64,000 nucleotides of DNA, from NCBI GenBank assembly GCA_045119835.1, contig JBGVED010000002.1:1-64000 (forward strand). Reading direction: 5' to 3'. The stretch is from CALVUJ01 sp045119835 (GTDB taxonomy: Bacteria; Bacillota_I; Bacilli_A; RFN20; DUOF01). The notes beneath the pieces were generated by a model, which saw only the letters and a program-made list of their open reading frames with translations, did no database searches and was not told the origin of the DNA. The translations under genes and the position numbers were made by a program. Below are positions 55,883 to 64,000 of this stretch, in pieces (the stretch's first letter is position 1; every line of letters starts with the position of its first letter).

Positions 55883-56620
55883 TTAATATAATCTCCTTGC
55901 AACACCTCTAGTATCAATACCCCCTAATCCAACACCTTTAGAAATAGTTTTTTTTAACGTTTGTTCTACATCTATATAACTTCCAACATGAGATTTTGCA
56001 ACAGTTATAGCAATATAAACAGGATCTAACACATTGATATTTTGCCTAGAAGGAGAGGAAGCAAAATTTGCCCCACTTTCAATAAGAGCTTCATAATACG
56101 ATTGACAAGCACCCGCAAAAATAACAAGTGCATCTTTATCTGCTTGATAAATTCTAGCTTTTTTCACCGTTTGAATAAAATATTTGCTATTTTCAAAATA
56201 TTCTTTTTTATTAGCACCCACTTTATAATTATCATGACCAGTAATAATTAAAATATCCGGCTTATGTTTAACAAGAAGATTGGTTATTTGATTTGGCATT
56301 TCTTTTTCTTCCATATAATATCCTTGAACAGGAATATCATACTTTTTATAAACATCCAAACATTTTTTTAAATAAGATTCATCCCCATCAAGATGTAAAA
56401 CACATCCATTAATAAGTTTGAAATTTCTATTAAATTCCAATTCTACAAAATCTTGAAAAACTTCTTTATTTTCATAGATTTTAAGATCACTAATAGGAGC
56501 ATCTGCACTTAATCTTATACATTCTCCCTTTAAAATAGCAACACCATTTCTTATATCAACAATTTTAAAAACAATATCATGATTATACTTAAATCTAGTA
56601 ACCAAACTTCCAACATCCAT
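55883..56620 (-). CDS. yabG: YabG, sporulation-specific protease
   Basis: YabG is a cysteine protease made in the mother cell that trims spore coat proteins. The 245-residue protein shows the family segments DILIITGHDNYK, LVIFAGACQSYYEALI (probable catalytic His and Cys) and NFASSPSRQNI, and ends GGIDTRGVARRLY. It lies downstream of rsmA, as in Bacillus, with one extra gene between. No signal peptide, as expected. Confidence 0.92.
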   Translation of the reverse strand: MDVGSLVTRFKYNHDIVFKIVDIRNGVAILKGECIRLSADAPISDLKIYENKEVFQDFVELEFNRNFKLINGCVLHLDGDESYLKKCLDVYKKYDIPVQGYYMEEKEMPNQITNLLVKHKPDILIITGHDNYKVGANKKEYFENSKYFIQTVKKARIYQADKDALVIFAGACQSYYEALIESGANFASSPSRQNINVLDPVYIAITVAKSHVGSYIDVEQTLKKTISKGVGLGGIDTRGVARRLY

Positions 56621-56664
56621 AACAACACCTCACATTAAAATATGAGATATTTTACTAAAGTTTA

Positions 56665-57342
56665 CTATTTTAAATAGATAGGAACTTTAAATCCATCTCT
56701 AATAGCCCTATCATACAACTCAACACTTTGAAAATGCATCAAAATCAATTTATCCCTTTTAAGTTTTTTCAAATCTTCATATTCAATATGAACAGGCGAA
56801 TTTTCACCAACTTCACAATAAATTTTAACAAATGATTCATCCTTTATACATTCCTTAACAAAATTTATATCATTACTATCAGATGTATACAAAATCTTAT
56901 TTTTTCCACATTTAAAAATCAAACTATAGCATTCCAAAAGTGGAGAATGCTCAGTTTTTACAAAATTCAGTGAAAATTTAAAATTTAACTCTTTTGGTAA
57001 AATAAGTGAAAATCTAGTACTTTCAATTCCCGTAAATTCTAATAGTTTTACTAATACATTAGTAAATGTAATACTATTATTCAAAATTTGAACTACTATA
57101 TTTTTATTAAAATAGCAATAATCAATAAACGTAAAAAGGCCTCCTATATGGTCCCCATGGAAGTGAGTAAGACAAACATAAACATTTTTAATCCCATCTA
57201 GCAAATTATACTTAACAACCTTATCAAAAACATCCATTCCAAAATCAATAAATAAAATTTTATCATCTTCCTTAATATAAGCGCAATTACATCCCAAATC
57301 ACTATTAAAAGCCCCGCCAATACCAATGAATTCTAAATTCAT
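56665..57342 (-). CDS. Metallo-beta-lactamase-fold hydrolase (RNase Z-like)
   Basis: The 225-residue protein has the HxHxDH metal site in LTHFHGDHIGG and later metal-binding positions TSDSND and ILMHFQS. The compact form and N-terminal EFIGIGGAFNSDLGCNCA resemble RNase Z/MBL-like proteins, but the substrate is not clear. It starts one base after rsmA and precedes yabG, so it is inserted into the Bacillus-type rsmA-yabG order. Confidence 0.82.
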   Translation of the reverse strand: MNLEFIGIGGAFNSDLGCNCAYIKEDDKILFIDFGMDVFDKVVKYNLLDGIKNVYVCLTHFHGDHIGGLFTFIDYCYFNKNIVVQILNNSITFTNVLVKLLEFTGIESTRFSLILPKELNFKFSLNFVKTEHSPLLECYSLIFKCGKNKILYTSDSNDINFVKECIKDESFVKIYCEVGENSPVHIEYEDLKKLKRDKLILMHFQSVELYDRAIRDGFKVPIYLK

Positions 57343-57343
57343 T

Positions 57344-58174
57344 TTATCTCATCTCCTCTACGATTTTTTTAAACATCTCTATATTAAGTTCTTCTATTCT
57401 AATAGTATTTTTTATATTTAAAATTTTTAAGACATTTTCAATTTTCTCTTTATCCTCACAAGGAAATGTGTTAATTAAAGTCTTTCTTCGATTTTGTAAG
57501 CACGTCTTTATTATTTCAAAGAAATAATAATCTAATTCATATTTATTATTATTTAAACAAAATTCAAGAACAATCGAATCAACGTTAGGTCTAGGTTCAA
57601 AATCATTCTTACTAACATACATAACAGTGGAAACATCACAATAATTGTCAATTAGAACTTTTAAATAACTCTCAATATTACTCTCTTTCTTTAAAAATTT
57701 CTTTCCAACCTCTTTTTGCATCATCGCCACAATTTTCTTTATTTTTGGATGTCTTAGTCCAATAATTCTTTCTAATATATCTGAAGTTATATAATAAGGC
57801 AAATTAGAAACCACAACAACCTCTTCAAACTGATTATATTCATCAATTATTTCCATTAAATTTACCTTCATAAAATCATTATTAATAATTAATAAATTAT
57901 TATAACCGTTAAAATTATCATTAAGAACTTCAACCATTTTCTTATCAATTTCAATAGCAATTACCATTTTACTAACATTTAAAAGCTCTTGTGTTAAAGC
58001 GCCTAAACCTGGTCCTATTTCGATAACTAGAGTTTTTTCATTAATATCTGTTTTATTAACAATTGTTTTAATAGTTTCATGATTTATTAAAAAATTCTGT
58101 CCATAACCTTTTTTGGCTATTAAATTGTATTTTTCCAATAAATTAAATGTACCATTTTTTGTAGCTATAATCAT
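57344..58174 (-). CDS. rsmA: RsmA/KsgA, 16S rRNA dimethyladenosine transferase
   Basis: RsmA dimethylates A1518 and A1519 of 16S rRNA late in 30S assembly. Motifs are YGQNFLINHETI, the SAM site EIGPGLGALTQEL, and catalytic NLPYYI. It overlaps rnmV (ATGA), as in Bacillus. Confidence 0.97.
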   Translation of the reverse strand: MIIATKNGTFNLLEKYNLIAKKGYGQNFLINHETIKTIVNKTDINEKTLVIEIGPGLGALTQELLNVSKMVIAIEIDKKMVEVLNDNFNGYNNLLIINNDFMKVNLMEIIDEYNQFEEVVVVSNLPYYITSDILERIIGLRHPKIKKIVAMMQKEVGKKFLKKESNIESYLKVLIDNYCDVSTVMYVSKNDFEPRPNVDSIVLEFCLNNNKYELDYYFFEIIKTCLQNRRKTLINTFPCEDKEKIENVLKILNIKNTIRIEELNIEMFKKIVEEMR

Positions 58175-58701
58175 TTTTCTAACACATCCTTTATATCTTT
58201 TAAACTAAGGCCAAACATATTAATTCTCTTTAAAAACGTCTTAGCGTTGCACCATCCTAAATGATAATACTCGCAAACCTTATTTCTTTTTGCTTTCGAA
58301 TCATTATTACCAAATAAACCAAGTTCATATAAATCTACTTCTTTTACTACTTTTCCATTTTTTTTACTATAAGTAACAACATTATTTAAAGCATCTATTA
58401 TATCTTTTTTGCTGGTTTCTGCGATTCCTACTTTTTTTCCCTTAATAGCCTTTTTCTTTTCAATGTATGCATGTTTACACTCTCCAATATATTCACTAAC
58501 AATATTTCTTATTCTAAGTCCTGGATAATCCGGGTCTGTTAAAATAATAACCCCTTGCCTTTTATTAGCTTCTTTTATAAATTCTAAGGTTTCATGTGAA
58601 ACTTCGCTACCATTAGTAATAACTATATCCGCATCTAAAAAACTCTTCAAAAATATTAGATCAGTCTTACCTTCCACAACAATTAATTCCTTAATTTTCA
58701 T
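58171..58701 (-). CDS. rnmV: RnmV, ribonuclease M5
   Basis: RNase M5 matures 5S rRNA. The Toprim domain shows VVEGKTDLIF near the start and the acidic motif TDPDYPG. ATG 58701 is chosen with GGGGTTG just upstream; it makes the N-terminus MKIKELIVVEGK, normal for the family. It overlaps the end of tatD by 11 bases and rsmA by four. Confidence 0.94.
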   Translation of the reverse strand: MKIKELIVVEGKTDLIFLKSFLDADIVITNGSEVSHETLEFIKEANKRQGVIILTDPDYPGLRIRNIVSEYIGECKHAYIEKKKAIKGKKVGIAETSKKDIIDALNNVVTYSKKNGKVVKEVDLYELGLFGNNDSKAKRNKVCEYYHLGWCNAKTFLKRINMFGLSLKDIKDVLEK

Positions 58702-59464
58702 AATCAACCCCAAATAATTCACACGCATTTTTATAAGTTATACGCGCCATTTCTTTCTGTTCTACATTTTTTAGTCTAGCCATTTCCTCCACTACCAAAT
58801 GAATATATTTAGGTTCATTAACTATTCCTCTATATGGATGGGGAGTTAAATAAGGAGCATCGGTTTCTATAAGTAAATCTTTAAACTCTATATTTTTTAC
58901 AACTTTCTTATTTTCCTTTGAATTTAAAAACGTTAAAGAACCACCAAACGCTAATTTTAAATTTAAACCAACAAATTTATGTGCCATTTCAAGAGAATAA
59001 CTATAGCAATGCATAATACCTTTTTTATAATATTTTTTATTTCCTTTAAGCACTTCATAAGTATCTAAAGCAGCATCTCTAGAGTGTATAATAACAGGCA
59101 AATCATACTTGTTCGCTAACTTCAATTGTTCTACGAAAAATCTTTTTTGATATTCCTTATTATCCTTGTCCCAATGATAATCTAAACCAATTTCCCCTAC
59201 AGCAACAACCTTTTCATTAGTTAAAACGCTCTCCAAAGTCTCAAAATCGCTTAATTTTGCATTTTTTACCTCACTTGGATGAATTCCCACTGCCGCATAG
59301 ACAAATTCAAATTTTGAAGCTATTTCAACAGCTTTAAGTGAAGTTGGAATATCGTATCCAACCACCACCATTTTACTAACACCACTATCTAAAGCGTCAC
59401 TTATAATTTTTTCCACATTTTCATATCGATCACTATTTAAATGAACATGAGTATCAAAATACAT
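58691..59464 (-). CDS. tatD: TatD-family metal-dependent DNase
   Basis: The TIM-barrel amidohydrolase-fold protein has the metal ligands DTHVHLN, GEIGLDYHW, HSRDA and ETDAPYLTPHPYRG. ATG 59464 (TAGGTGA eight bases upstream) gives the normal N-terminus YFDTHVHL. It is in the order tatD-rnmV-rsmA typical of Bacilli. Confidence 0.94.
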   Translation of the reverse strand: MYFDTHVHLNSDRYENVEKIISDALDSGVSKMVVVGYDIPTSLKAVEIASKFEFVYAAVGIHPSEVKNAKLSDFETLESVLTNEKVVAVGEIGLDYHWDKDNKEYQKRFFVEQLKLANKYDLPVIIHSRDAALDTYEVLKGNKKYYKKGIMHCYSYSLEMAHKFVGLNLKLAFGGSLTFLNSKENKKVVKNIEFKDLLIETDAPYLTPHPYRGIVNEPKYIHLVVEEMARLKNVEQKEMARITYKNACELFGVDYEN

Positions 59465-59472
59465 TTTTTCAC

Positions 59473-60801
59473 CTACTTTCCTAAACAAAATCTAGAAAAG
59501 ATTTCTTCACTCAAATTAACTTTACTTCTATTTCCTAAAATATCTTCCATATCAAGTAATGCTTTTGATAAATCGATTGTCACTAAATCAACAGGAACAC
59601 CTTTATCTAATTCCTTCAATCCATTTTCAATATTTTTTAAACTTGACTCTAACAATCCTATTTGTCTAGCATTAGTTAATAAAGGTTTGTTTTCATAGTT
59701 ATAAGAATATCCTACTTTTCTTTTTATTTCTTCTTTTAGATTATCCACATTTTTATTTTTAGCACTAATTTTTATTCCTTCTAACAAGCTTCCTTCATTT
59801 AATTCAATTTTATTAACAATTGTTATAGAATTTTTATCTTTTATCATTTCCATCAATTTAACATCTTCTTCATCAATACCTCTACTAGCATCTAATACAA
59901 GTAAAATTAAATCCGCTTCATCTATAACTTTCTTTGATTTTTCAATACCAATTTTTTCCACACTATCTTCGCTATCCCTAATACCAGCAGTATCCAACAA
60001 ATTAAGTTTTAAACCATCAATATTTATTTGCCCTTCAACTATATCTCTAGTTGTACCCGCAATATTAGTAACAATCGCCTTTTCTTCATCTAACAAAGCA
60101 TTTAATAAACTTGATTTCCCTACATTTGGTTTTCCAATAATAGCAACTTTTATACCATCTTTTATAACTTTTCCTATTTTAGCATCCTTAATTATCTCTT
60201 TAACATCTTTTCTAACATCAAGCAGCTTAACTTTAGCAACTTCTTTAGTTATTATTTCTGCATCATCGTATTCAGGATAATCAATATTAACTTCAATATT
60301 TGATAATATTTGAACCATCTTTTCCTTAACGTCAAAAATCATTTTAGATGTTGATCCTTTTAAAGATAATACCGCTAATTTACTTTCTTCATCACTAGTT
60401 GCCCTAATCATATCATTAATAGCTTCAGCTTGAATCAAATCTATTTTTCCATTCAAATATGCACGTTTAGAAAATTCTCCCCTATTAGCTATTCTTGCAC
60501 CATTTTTAATACAAGTTTTAATTATTTTATTAACAATAAACATACCTCCATGGCAATTTATTTCAAAAGAGTTCTCACCAGTAAAAGAATTTGGACATAT
60601 AAAAGTAGTAACTATAACTTCATCTATTATTTCTTCTCCATCAACTATATTTCCAAAATATGCTTTATGTTTTTCCACATTTATTTTTCTACTAAAAATT
60701 TTATTTAAAAGTTCAAAACTATTTTCTCCACTAACTCTTATTACGGCAATTGCAGATTCTAAAGGCGCTGTAGCCAAAGCAACTATTACATCATTAATCA
60801 T
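59473..60801 (-). CDS. mnmE: MnmE/TrmE, tRNA modification GTPase
   Basis: MnmE with MnmG adds the 5-carboxymethylaminomethyl group to wobble U34. The N-terminal folate-binding domain, helical domain, inserted GTPase (GKPNVGKSSL, DTAGIRDS, NKIE) and the C-terminal CLGK cysteine motif are all present. The order jag-mnmE is standard. A terminator-like hairpin separates it from jag. Confidence 0.97.
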   Translation of the reverse strand: MINDVIVALATAPLESAIAVIRVSGENSFELLNKIFSRKINVEKHKAYFGNIVDGEEIIDEVIVTTFICPNSFTGENSFEINCHGGMFIVNKIIKTCIKNGARIANRGEFSKRAYLNGKIDLIQAEAINDMIRATSDEESKLAVLSLKGSTSKMIFDVKEKMVQILSNIEVNIDYPEYDDAEIITKEVAKVKLLDVRKDVKEIIKDAKIGKVIKDGIKVAIIGKPNVGKSSLLNALLDEEKAIVTNIAGTTRDIVEGQINIDGLKLNLLDTAGIRDSEDSVEKIGIEKSKKVIDEADLILLVLDASRGIDEEDVKLMEMIKDKNSITIVNKIELNEGSLLEGIKISAKNKNVDNLKEEIKRKVGYSYNYENKPLLTNARQIGLLESSLKNIENGLKELDKGVPVDLVTIDLSKALLDMEDILGNRSKVNLSEEIFSRFCLGK

Positions 60802-60866
60802 TTAATCATTCCTCAATTCTTTTTTATTTAATTTAATTATACACGATTAAGTTTATAAACAAAAAA

Positions 60867-60896
60867 AATATTTAGATTTTTCAACCTAAATATTTT
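60867..60896 (-). terminator. Terminator between jag and mnmE
   Basis: AATATTTAG and CTAAATATT pair around a 10-base loop, followed by eight T on the minus strand, 19 bases after the jag stop. It ends or reduces read-through from the rpmH operon. Confidence 0.75.
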
Positions 60897-60912
60897 TCCA
60901 CAATTATCCACT
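60894..60912 (+). promoter_or_regulatory. Two adjacent DnaA-box-like 9-mers at the end of jag
   Basis: TTTTCCACA (60894-60902) and TTATCCACT (60904-60912) lie one base apart in the same orientation. The first equals the main 9-mer of the oriC cluster; the second differs by one base from the consensus TTATCCACA. Confidence 0.45.
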
Positions 60913-60914
60913 TT

Positions 60915-61505
60915 TTACTCTTCTACGTAGTAGATTGTTAATCTTCTATCTTTTCCTTGTCCAACACTTTCAGTTTTTATATTGTGATAATTAGTTAAAG
61001 CGCCATGTATTATTCTTCTTTCATCACTTGGCATTGGTCTTAATGTAACCTTTCCTTTAGTTTGTTGAACTTCTTTAGCATATCTTCTTGCCATTTGGAT
61101 TAATTTTTCATACTTTTCTTCTTTGTATTCACCAATATCTAACAAAATTTTGTAATGTTTATTGTATCTGTTATGAATAGCAACTCTAACAAGTTCATTT
61201 AAAGCCTGTAATGTTTTTCCGCCTTTTCCAATTAATACAGCATCGTGATCAGTTTTAATATTAACGTTAATAACTTCGCCTTCGTATTTAGAATTTAATT
61301 CAACTTTCAATTCCATATTAGTTAAAACTGTATTCAAATATCCCTTAACATAATCAATAACATCTGCTACAAAATACGCTTCAATTTCAACTTCTTCATC
61401 ACTTTGTCTGATGACTCTATATTGTAAATATTCAACATCCACATTTTCAGCATCAGCAGCTTTATCTAAAGCTTCATTTAAATCTTTTCCAACATATAAA
61501 TTCAT
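60915..61505 (-). CDS. jag: Jag/KhpB, RNA-binding protein with KH and R3H domains
   Basis: The 196-residue protein has an N-terminal Jag_N domain (about 1-50), a KH domain with GKGGKTLQALNELV, and a C-terminal R3H domain (RPMPSDERRIIHGAL). It binds RNA with KhpA in other Bacillota and affects cell elongation. ATG 61505 follows GAGGTGG. It lies 21 bases after yidC. Confidence 0.95.
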   Translation of the reverse strand: MNLYVGKDLNEALDKAADAENVDVEYLQYRVIRQSDEEVEIEAYFVADVIDYVKGYLNTVLTNMELKVELNSKYEGEVINVNIKTDHDAVLIGKGGKTLQALNELVRVAIHNRYNKHYKILLDIGEYKEEKYEKLIQMARRYAKEVQQTKGKVTLRPMPSDERRIIHGALTNYHNIKTESVGQGKDRRLTIYYVEE

Positions 61506-61526
61506 ATACTCCACCTCTTACATTCT

Positions 61527-62648
61527 CTATTGTACAACTTTTGCTTTCTTTTTTCTATTACCTACTGCACTTAATTTTTGTTTTACAACAGGATGACTAA
61601 GTACAATTGTTTGTAAAATAGTAAATAAAGCACCTACAGTCCAATATATAGCTAAGGCAGCTGGCAACATAAATCCAGTGAAAATAATCATTATTATCAT
61701 AACACGCATCATAGTTTTCATTTGATCATTAGAACTATCTATTTGAGCTTTTTCTCTATCTGATGCATATTTTTTTCTAATCATAGTAGGCATTTTCATT
61801 GATAAAACTTGTAAGCCTGACATCAATAAAAATAATATTATTGCACCTATATTAAAAGAAAAAAACTGAGTACTAACAGCTTTACCTAATTCAACTCCTA
61901 AAAAGGTACCTGTTCTAATTACTAATGTTTGACTAACAGCAGACCATACAGATAAAAATATAGGGAAAGAAATTAATGTAGGAATCAAAGAAGCAAATGG
62001 ATTTATATTATTTTTCTTATAAATTTCCATCATTTTCATCTGCAATCTATATTTTTCATTTTGAGATAAAGCAGGATCACTCAACTTTTTATTTAATGCA
62101 GTAAGTTCAGGTTGAATAGCTTGCAACTTTTGAGTTTGAACTTGTTGTTTAAATGTCAAAGTTAGCATAGCTAACTTTATAATAATAGTAGCAACAACAA
62201 TAGCCATTATTTTTGCAAACCCACTACCACCAAATAAAGTAGTAAATGAAATTAATAACCAAGAAATAGGAAATACTATTAAACCTTCTAAAAGACCTTC
62301 TTTAAATGCATTACCCCATGTTTTTCCACTAATTGTAGCACCACTATCTGGATCAACCATATCAACAGTAGTCAAACAAGCCTTAGGGTGACTATTATAT
62401 TCACTTTCAATTTTATCTTCTATATGCTGCTTAACGTAATTTTCCACTTCTGCTGGAGAAGTAATATCCTTAGTAGCAGCTTCTTGCTCTAGTTTTTCTA
62501 TATATTTTTCATTATTCTCCCATTTTTCTCTAATAGAAGTTTTTATTTTTTCCACATCTTCGCCTGTACACATAGATTGAGTACAACTACATCCACCAAC
62601 AAAAACAATAAAAAACAAAAGTATTATTAACATTTTTATTTTTTTCAC
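61527..62648 (-). CDS. yidC: YidC/SpoIIIJ-type membrane protein insertase (lipoprotein)
   Basis: A lipobox VGGC (Cys20) after a short hydrophobic stretch marks it as a lipoprotein. A soluble, charged segment (about 25-120) and then five membrane helices with the YidC core (positive-charge-bearing helix region) follow, and a basic C-terminal tail KKKAKVV. YidC inserts small membrane proteins; SpoIIIJ is needed for sigma-G activity in Bacillus. At 373 residues it is longer than the Bacillus proteins because of the N-terminal extracellular segment. Confidence 0.93.
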   Translation of the reverse strand: MKKIKMLIILLFFIVFVGGCSCTQSMCTGEDVEKIKTSIREKWENNEKYIEKLEQEAATKDITSPAEVENYVKQHIEDKIESEYNSHPKACLTTVDMVDPDSGATISGKTWGNAFKEGLLEGLIVFPISWLLISFTTLFGGSGFAKIMAIVVATIIIKLAMLTLTFKQQVQTQKLQAIQPELTALNKKLSDPALSQNEKYRLQMKMMEIYKKNNINPFASLIPTLISFPIFLSVWSAVSQTLVIRTGTFLGVELGKAVSTQFFSFNIGAIILFLLMSGLQVLSMKMPTMIRKKYASDREKAQIDSSNDQMKTMMRVMIIMIIFTGFMLPAALAIYWTVGALFTILQTIVLSHPVVKQKLSAVGNRKKKAKVVQ

Positions 62649-62659
62649 AATCTTTCCTC

Positions 62660-62983
62660 CTATATTTTTTTATTCAATAAATCTACCAAAATTTTTTCAT
62701 TTTTACCAAATTCATTGTTTAAATAATTTTTTCTAACAATAACAACAATATCCACATTATTGGATAAATCAAAACCATTTCTAATAATATTAGAAATTTG
62801 CCTCTTTACTTTGTGTCTTACAACGGAATTGCCAATTTTAGAACTAACACTTATACCAATTCTTGCTCTACTTAATTCATTATTTTTTTTATAAACAACA
62901 AATTCTTTAGATGCTGTGCTTTTTCTAAAATCAAGAACATTCTTAAAATCATAATTTTTAAGCAATCTATTTTCTTTTTTCAT
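62660..62983 (-). CDS. rnpA: RnpA, protein subunit of RNase P
   Basis: The 107-residue basic protein carries the family signature VVRHKVKRQISNIIR and the N-terminal LLKNYDFKNVL. It binds the 5' leader of pre-tRNA together with the RNase P RNA. It follows rpmH with a hairpin between them. Confidence 0.96.
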   Translation of the reverse strand: MKKENRLLKNYDFKNVLDFRKSTASKEFVVYKKNNELSRARIGISVSSKIGNSVVRHKVKRQISNIIRNGFDLSNNVDIVVIVRKNYLNNEFGKNEKILVDLLNKKI

Positions 62984-62994
62984 AAAAACAAATT

Positions 62995-63019
62995 AAAAAA
63001 AAGCTACTTACTAGTAGCT
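62995..63019 (-). terminator. Hairpin between rpmH and rnpA
   Basis: AGCTACT and AGTAGCT pair around a four-base loop (63002-63019), with about eight T on the minus strand. It looks like an intrinsic terminator that lets only part of the transcripts pass, giving more rpmH than rnpA message. Confidence 0.7.
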
Positions 63020-63026
63020 CTTTTAA

Positions 63027-63161
63027 TTAAGCAGATAGGACTTGTCTTCCCTTGCTTCTTCTTCTAGCAAGTACCTTACGGCCGTTTTTTGTAGACATTC
63101 TTGCTCTAAAACCATGAACTTTAGAATGTTTCCTTTTACTAGGTTGATATGTTCTTTTCAT
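63027..63161 (-). CDS. rpmH: RpmH, ribosomal protein L34
   Basis: The 44-residue L34 starts MKRTYQPSKRKHSKVHGFRA and ends in the basic RRRSKGRQVLSA. An AGGTG site (GGAGGTG) precedes the ATG at 63161. It is divergent from dnaA across oriC, the classic arrangement. Confidence 0.98.
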   Translation of the reverse strand: MKRTYQPSKRKHSKVHGFRARMSTKNGRKVLARRRSKGRQVLSA

Positions 63162-63199
63162 TGTTACACCTCCATCAAATAATTACACATAGCGATAAA

Positions 63200-63228
63200 A
63201 TTATAAGTTGTTTTACAAATTAAGTCAA
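63200..63228 (-). promoter_or_regulatory. Promoter of the rpmH operon
   Basis: Minus strand TTGACT (63223-63228), 17 bases, TATAAT (63200-63205). One base from the consensus in total, so it is a strong promoter. Confidence 0.85.
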
Positions 63229-63547
63229 TTAAAATCAAAAAGTATTTATAAACATTTTTTGTTTAAAACTCAAAAAAATATGTGGAAACACTTACTTTTC
63301 TTATAGAAAATCTAAAGAAAAACAATAATAATTACTTTTGCCCATTGTGGAAAACTCCACGCATTTTTCAACATTGTGGAAAAAAACATTTTTTAAACAA
63401 AAAAAAATTAACATTAAAATTGTGGAAAACTTTTATTTTTTTTAGAGAAATATGGTTATAATAGTGTTGATAAGTATGTGGAGAAGCAATTTAGTGATAC
63501 TTTTTCCACAATTTATGTTATATTAAACATGGGGGAGAGAATATATT
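63229..63547. other. oriC: Chromosomal origin region (oriC, rpmH-dnaA part)
   Basis: The intergenic region carries DnaA-box 9-mers. TGTGGAAAA, the reverse complement of TTTTCCACA, is at 63346-63354, 63375-63383 and 63421-63429. TGTGGAAAC is at 63281-63289, TGTGGAGAA at 63477-63485, and TTTTCCACA in the other orientation at 63502-63510. Between them are A/T-only stretches that could unwind. Strand direction of the flanking genes (both away) agrees with bidirectional replication. The dnaA-dnaN part of the origin lies outside the window. Confidence 0.88.
63457..63462 (+). promoter_or_regulatory. -10 of the dnaA promoter
   Basis: TATAAT at 63457-63462 lies in GGTTATAATAG, about 85 bases before the dnaA start. 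No good -35 is visible at 17 bases (T-rich TTTATT). DnaA boxes on both sides fit autoregulation. Confidence 0.5.
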
Positions 63548-64000
63548 ATGAATTTTTCTAAATTAAACACAATTTGGGAAGAAGTATTAGAATGTTTAAA
63601 AAACAAACTTCAAGACATAAACGTTTTCAACACTTTTTTCCAAGATTCTAAGCTTTACGAAGTTAAAGAAGACACTGCTTATATAAGTGTCAAAACAAAA
63701 TTTGCAAAAGAACTTCTTGAAACTAGATACAAAGATGTCATAGAAACTACTTTACAAGAAGTGAGCAAATCTTTTTTTCGTTGTGTAATTACTATGGAAA
63801 CAGTACAAGAAAGTATTCCACAATTTGTTCAAAACAATAAATCCGATTCTTTCTTGTCAAATTTAAACGGAAATTACACTTTTGAAAATTTTGTTGTAGG
63901 CCCTTCCAACCAAGAAGCTCAAAGTGCAGCGTTAACTGCAGCATTAGAGCCAGGAAAGTTCTACAACCCATTATTCATTTATGGAAAAAGTGGTATAGGA
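63548..64000 (+). CDS. dnaA: DnaA, replication initiator (5' part; cut by window edge)
   Basis: The 151 codons in the window encode domain I (MNFSKLNTIWEEVLECLKNK), the variable linker and the start of the AAA+ domain (YTFENFVVGPSNQEAQSAA). They end in the first residues of Walker A (YGKSGIG). A GGGGGAGAG site precedes the ATG by ten bases. Confidence 0.97.
   Translation, partial: MNFSKLNTIWEEVLECLKNKLQDINVFNTFFQDSKLYEVKEDTAYISVKTKFAKELLETRYKDVIETTLQEVSKSFFRCVITMETVQESIPQFVQNNKSDSFLSNLNGNYTFENFVVGPSNQEAQSAALTAALEPGKFYNPLFIYGKSGIG

Noticed and set aside
1..64000. tRNA genes, ribosomal RNA genes, CRISPR arrays, insertion sequences, prophage
   Set aside because: I looked for cloverleaf TTC-loop motifs, regularly spaced repeats, transposase and phage motifs and found none that hold.

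Overview
The window is a strongly AT-rich chromosomal segment of a low-GC Gram-positive bacterium (Bacillota). Gene order around the origin matches the Bacillus subtilis dnaA region in recognisable blocks: rpmH-rnpA-yidC-jag-mnmE left of dnaA, tatD-rnmV-rsmA-yabG, pth-mfd, spoVT-yabP-yabQ-divIC, tmk-holB-ricT-rsmI, dnaX-ybaB-recR-bofA and spoIIE-tilS-ftsH. The genes spoIIE, bofA, yabG, spoVT, yabP and yabQ indicate an endospore former. The low GC, reduced operons and a minimal SRP RNA would fit an uncultured gut lineage of Bacilli (RF39/Erysipelotrichia-like), but that placement is inference.

Layout from left to right. 1-5.2 kb: 3' part of ftsH missing, then tilS, spoIIE with a Spo0A-type promoter, and bofA (all minus). 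5.2-13.3 kb: recR, ybaB, dnaX, galT, tadA, coaB, a nitrilase-family enzyme, a divergent LysR regulator, and a helical protein of unknown function. 13.4-25 kb: the accessory part of the window. It holds the SRP RNA gene followed by two paralogous two-gene modules. Each module has an ankyrin-type repeat protein followed by a large protein with a conserved Cys-Cys/His-Ser-Trp/Asp-Asn-Ile-Glu domain. A leaderless VanY-like peptidase sits between the modules and a DUF1016 (PD-(D/E)XK) nuclease follows. In the second module the ankyrin protein is fused to a ClpA/B-type AAA+ ATPase. Both modules have the same promoter layout with a 12-bp palindrome over the -35. I recognise no described system with this composition; it is the best candidate here for an undescribed one.

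25-39 kb: serS behind a serine T-box, an unknown helical protein, an alpha/beta hydrolase with an Asp at the nucleophile position, then the plus-strand sporulation/division genes spoVT-yabP-yabQ-divIC and the replication/modification operon tmk-holB-ricT-rsmI, an intracellular HEXXH protein, mfd and pth. 39.4-51.7 kb: one gene for a 4105-residue secreted, membrane-anchored protein of repeated Ig-like modules, about a fifth of the window. 51.8-63.2 kb: folD, dusB, a ClpC-like unfoldase without the middle domain, yabG, a metallo-beta-lactamase-fold protein, rsmA, rnmV, tatD, mnmE, jag, yidC, rnpA, rpmH. 63.2-64 kb: oriC with a DnaA-box cluster and the 5' part of dnaA.

Most genes lie on the minus strand, so they point away from oriC and are co-directional with the leftward fork; only lysR, the VanY-like gene and the 29-34 kb blocks are head-on. 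I see no tRNA or 16S/23S/5S rRNA genes, no CRISPR array, insertion sequence or prophage.
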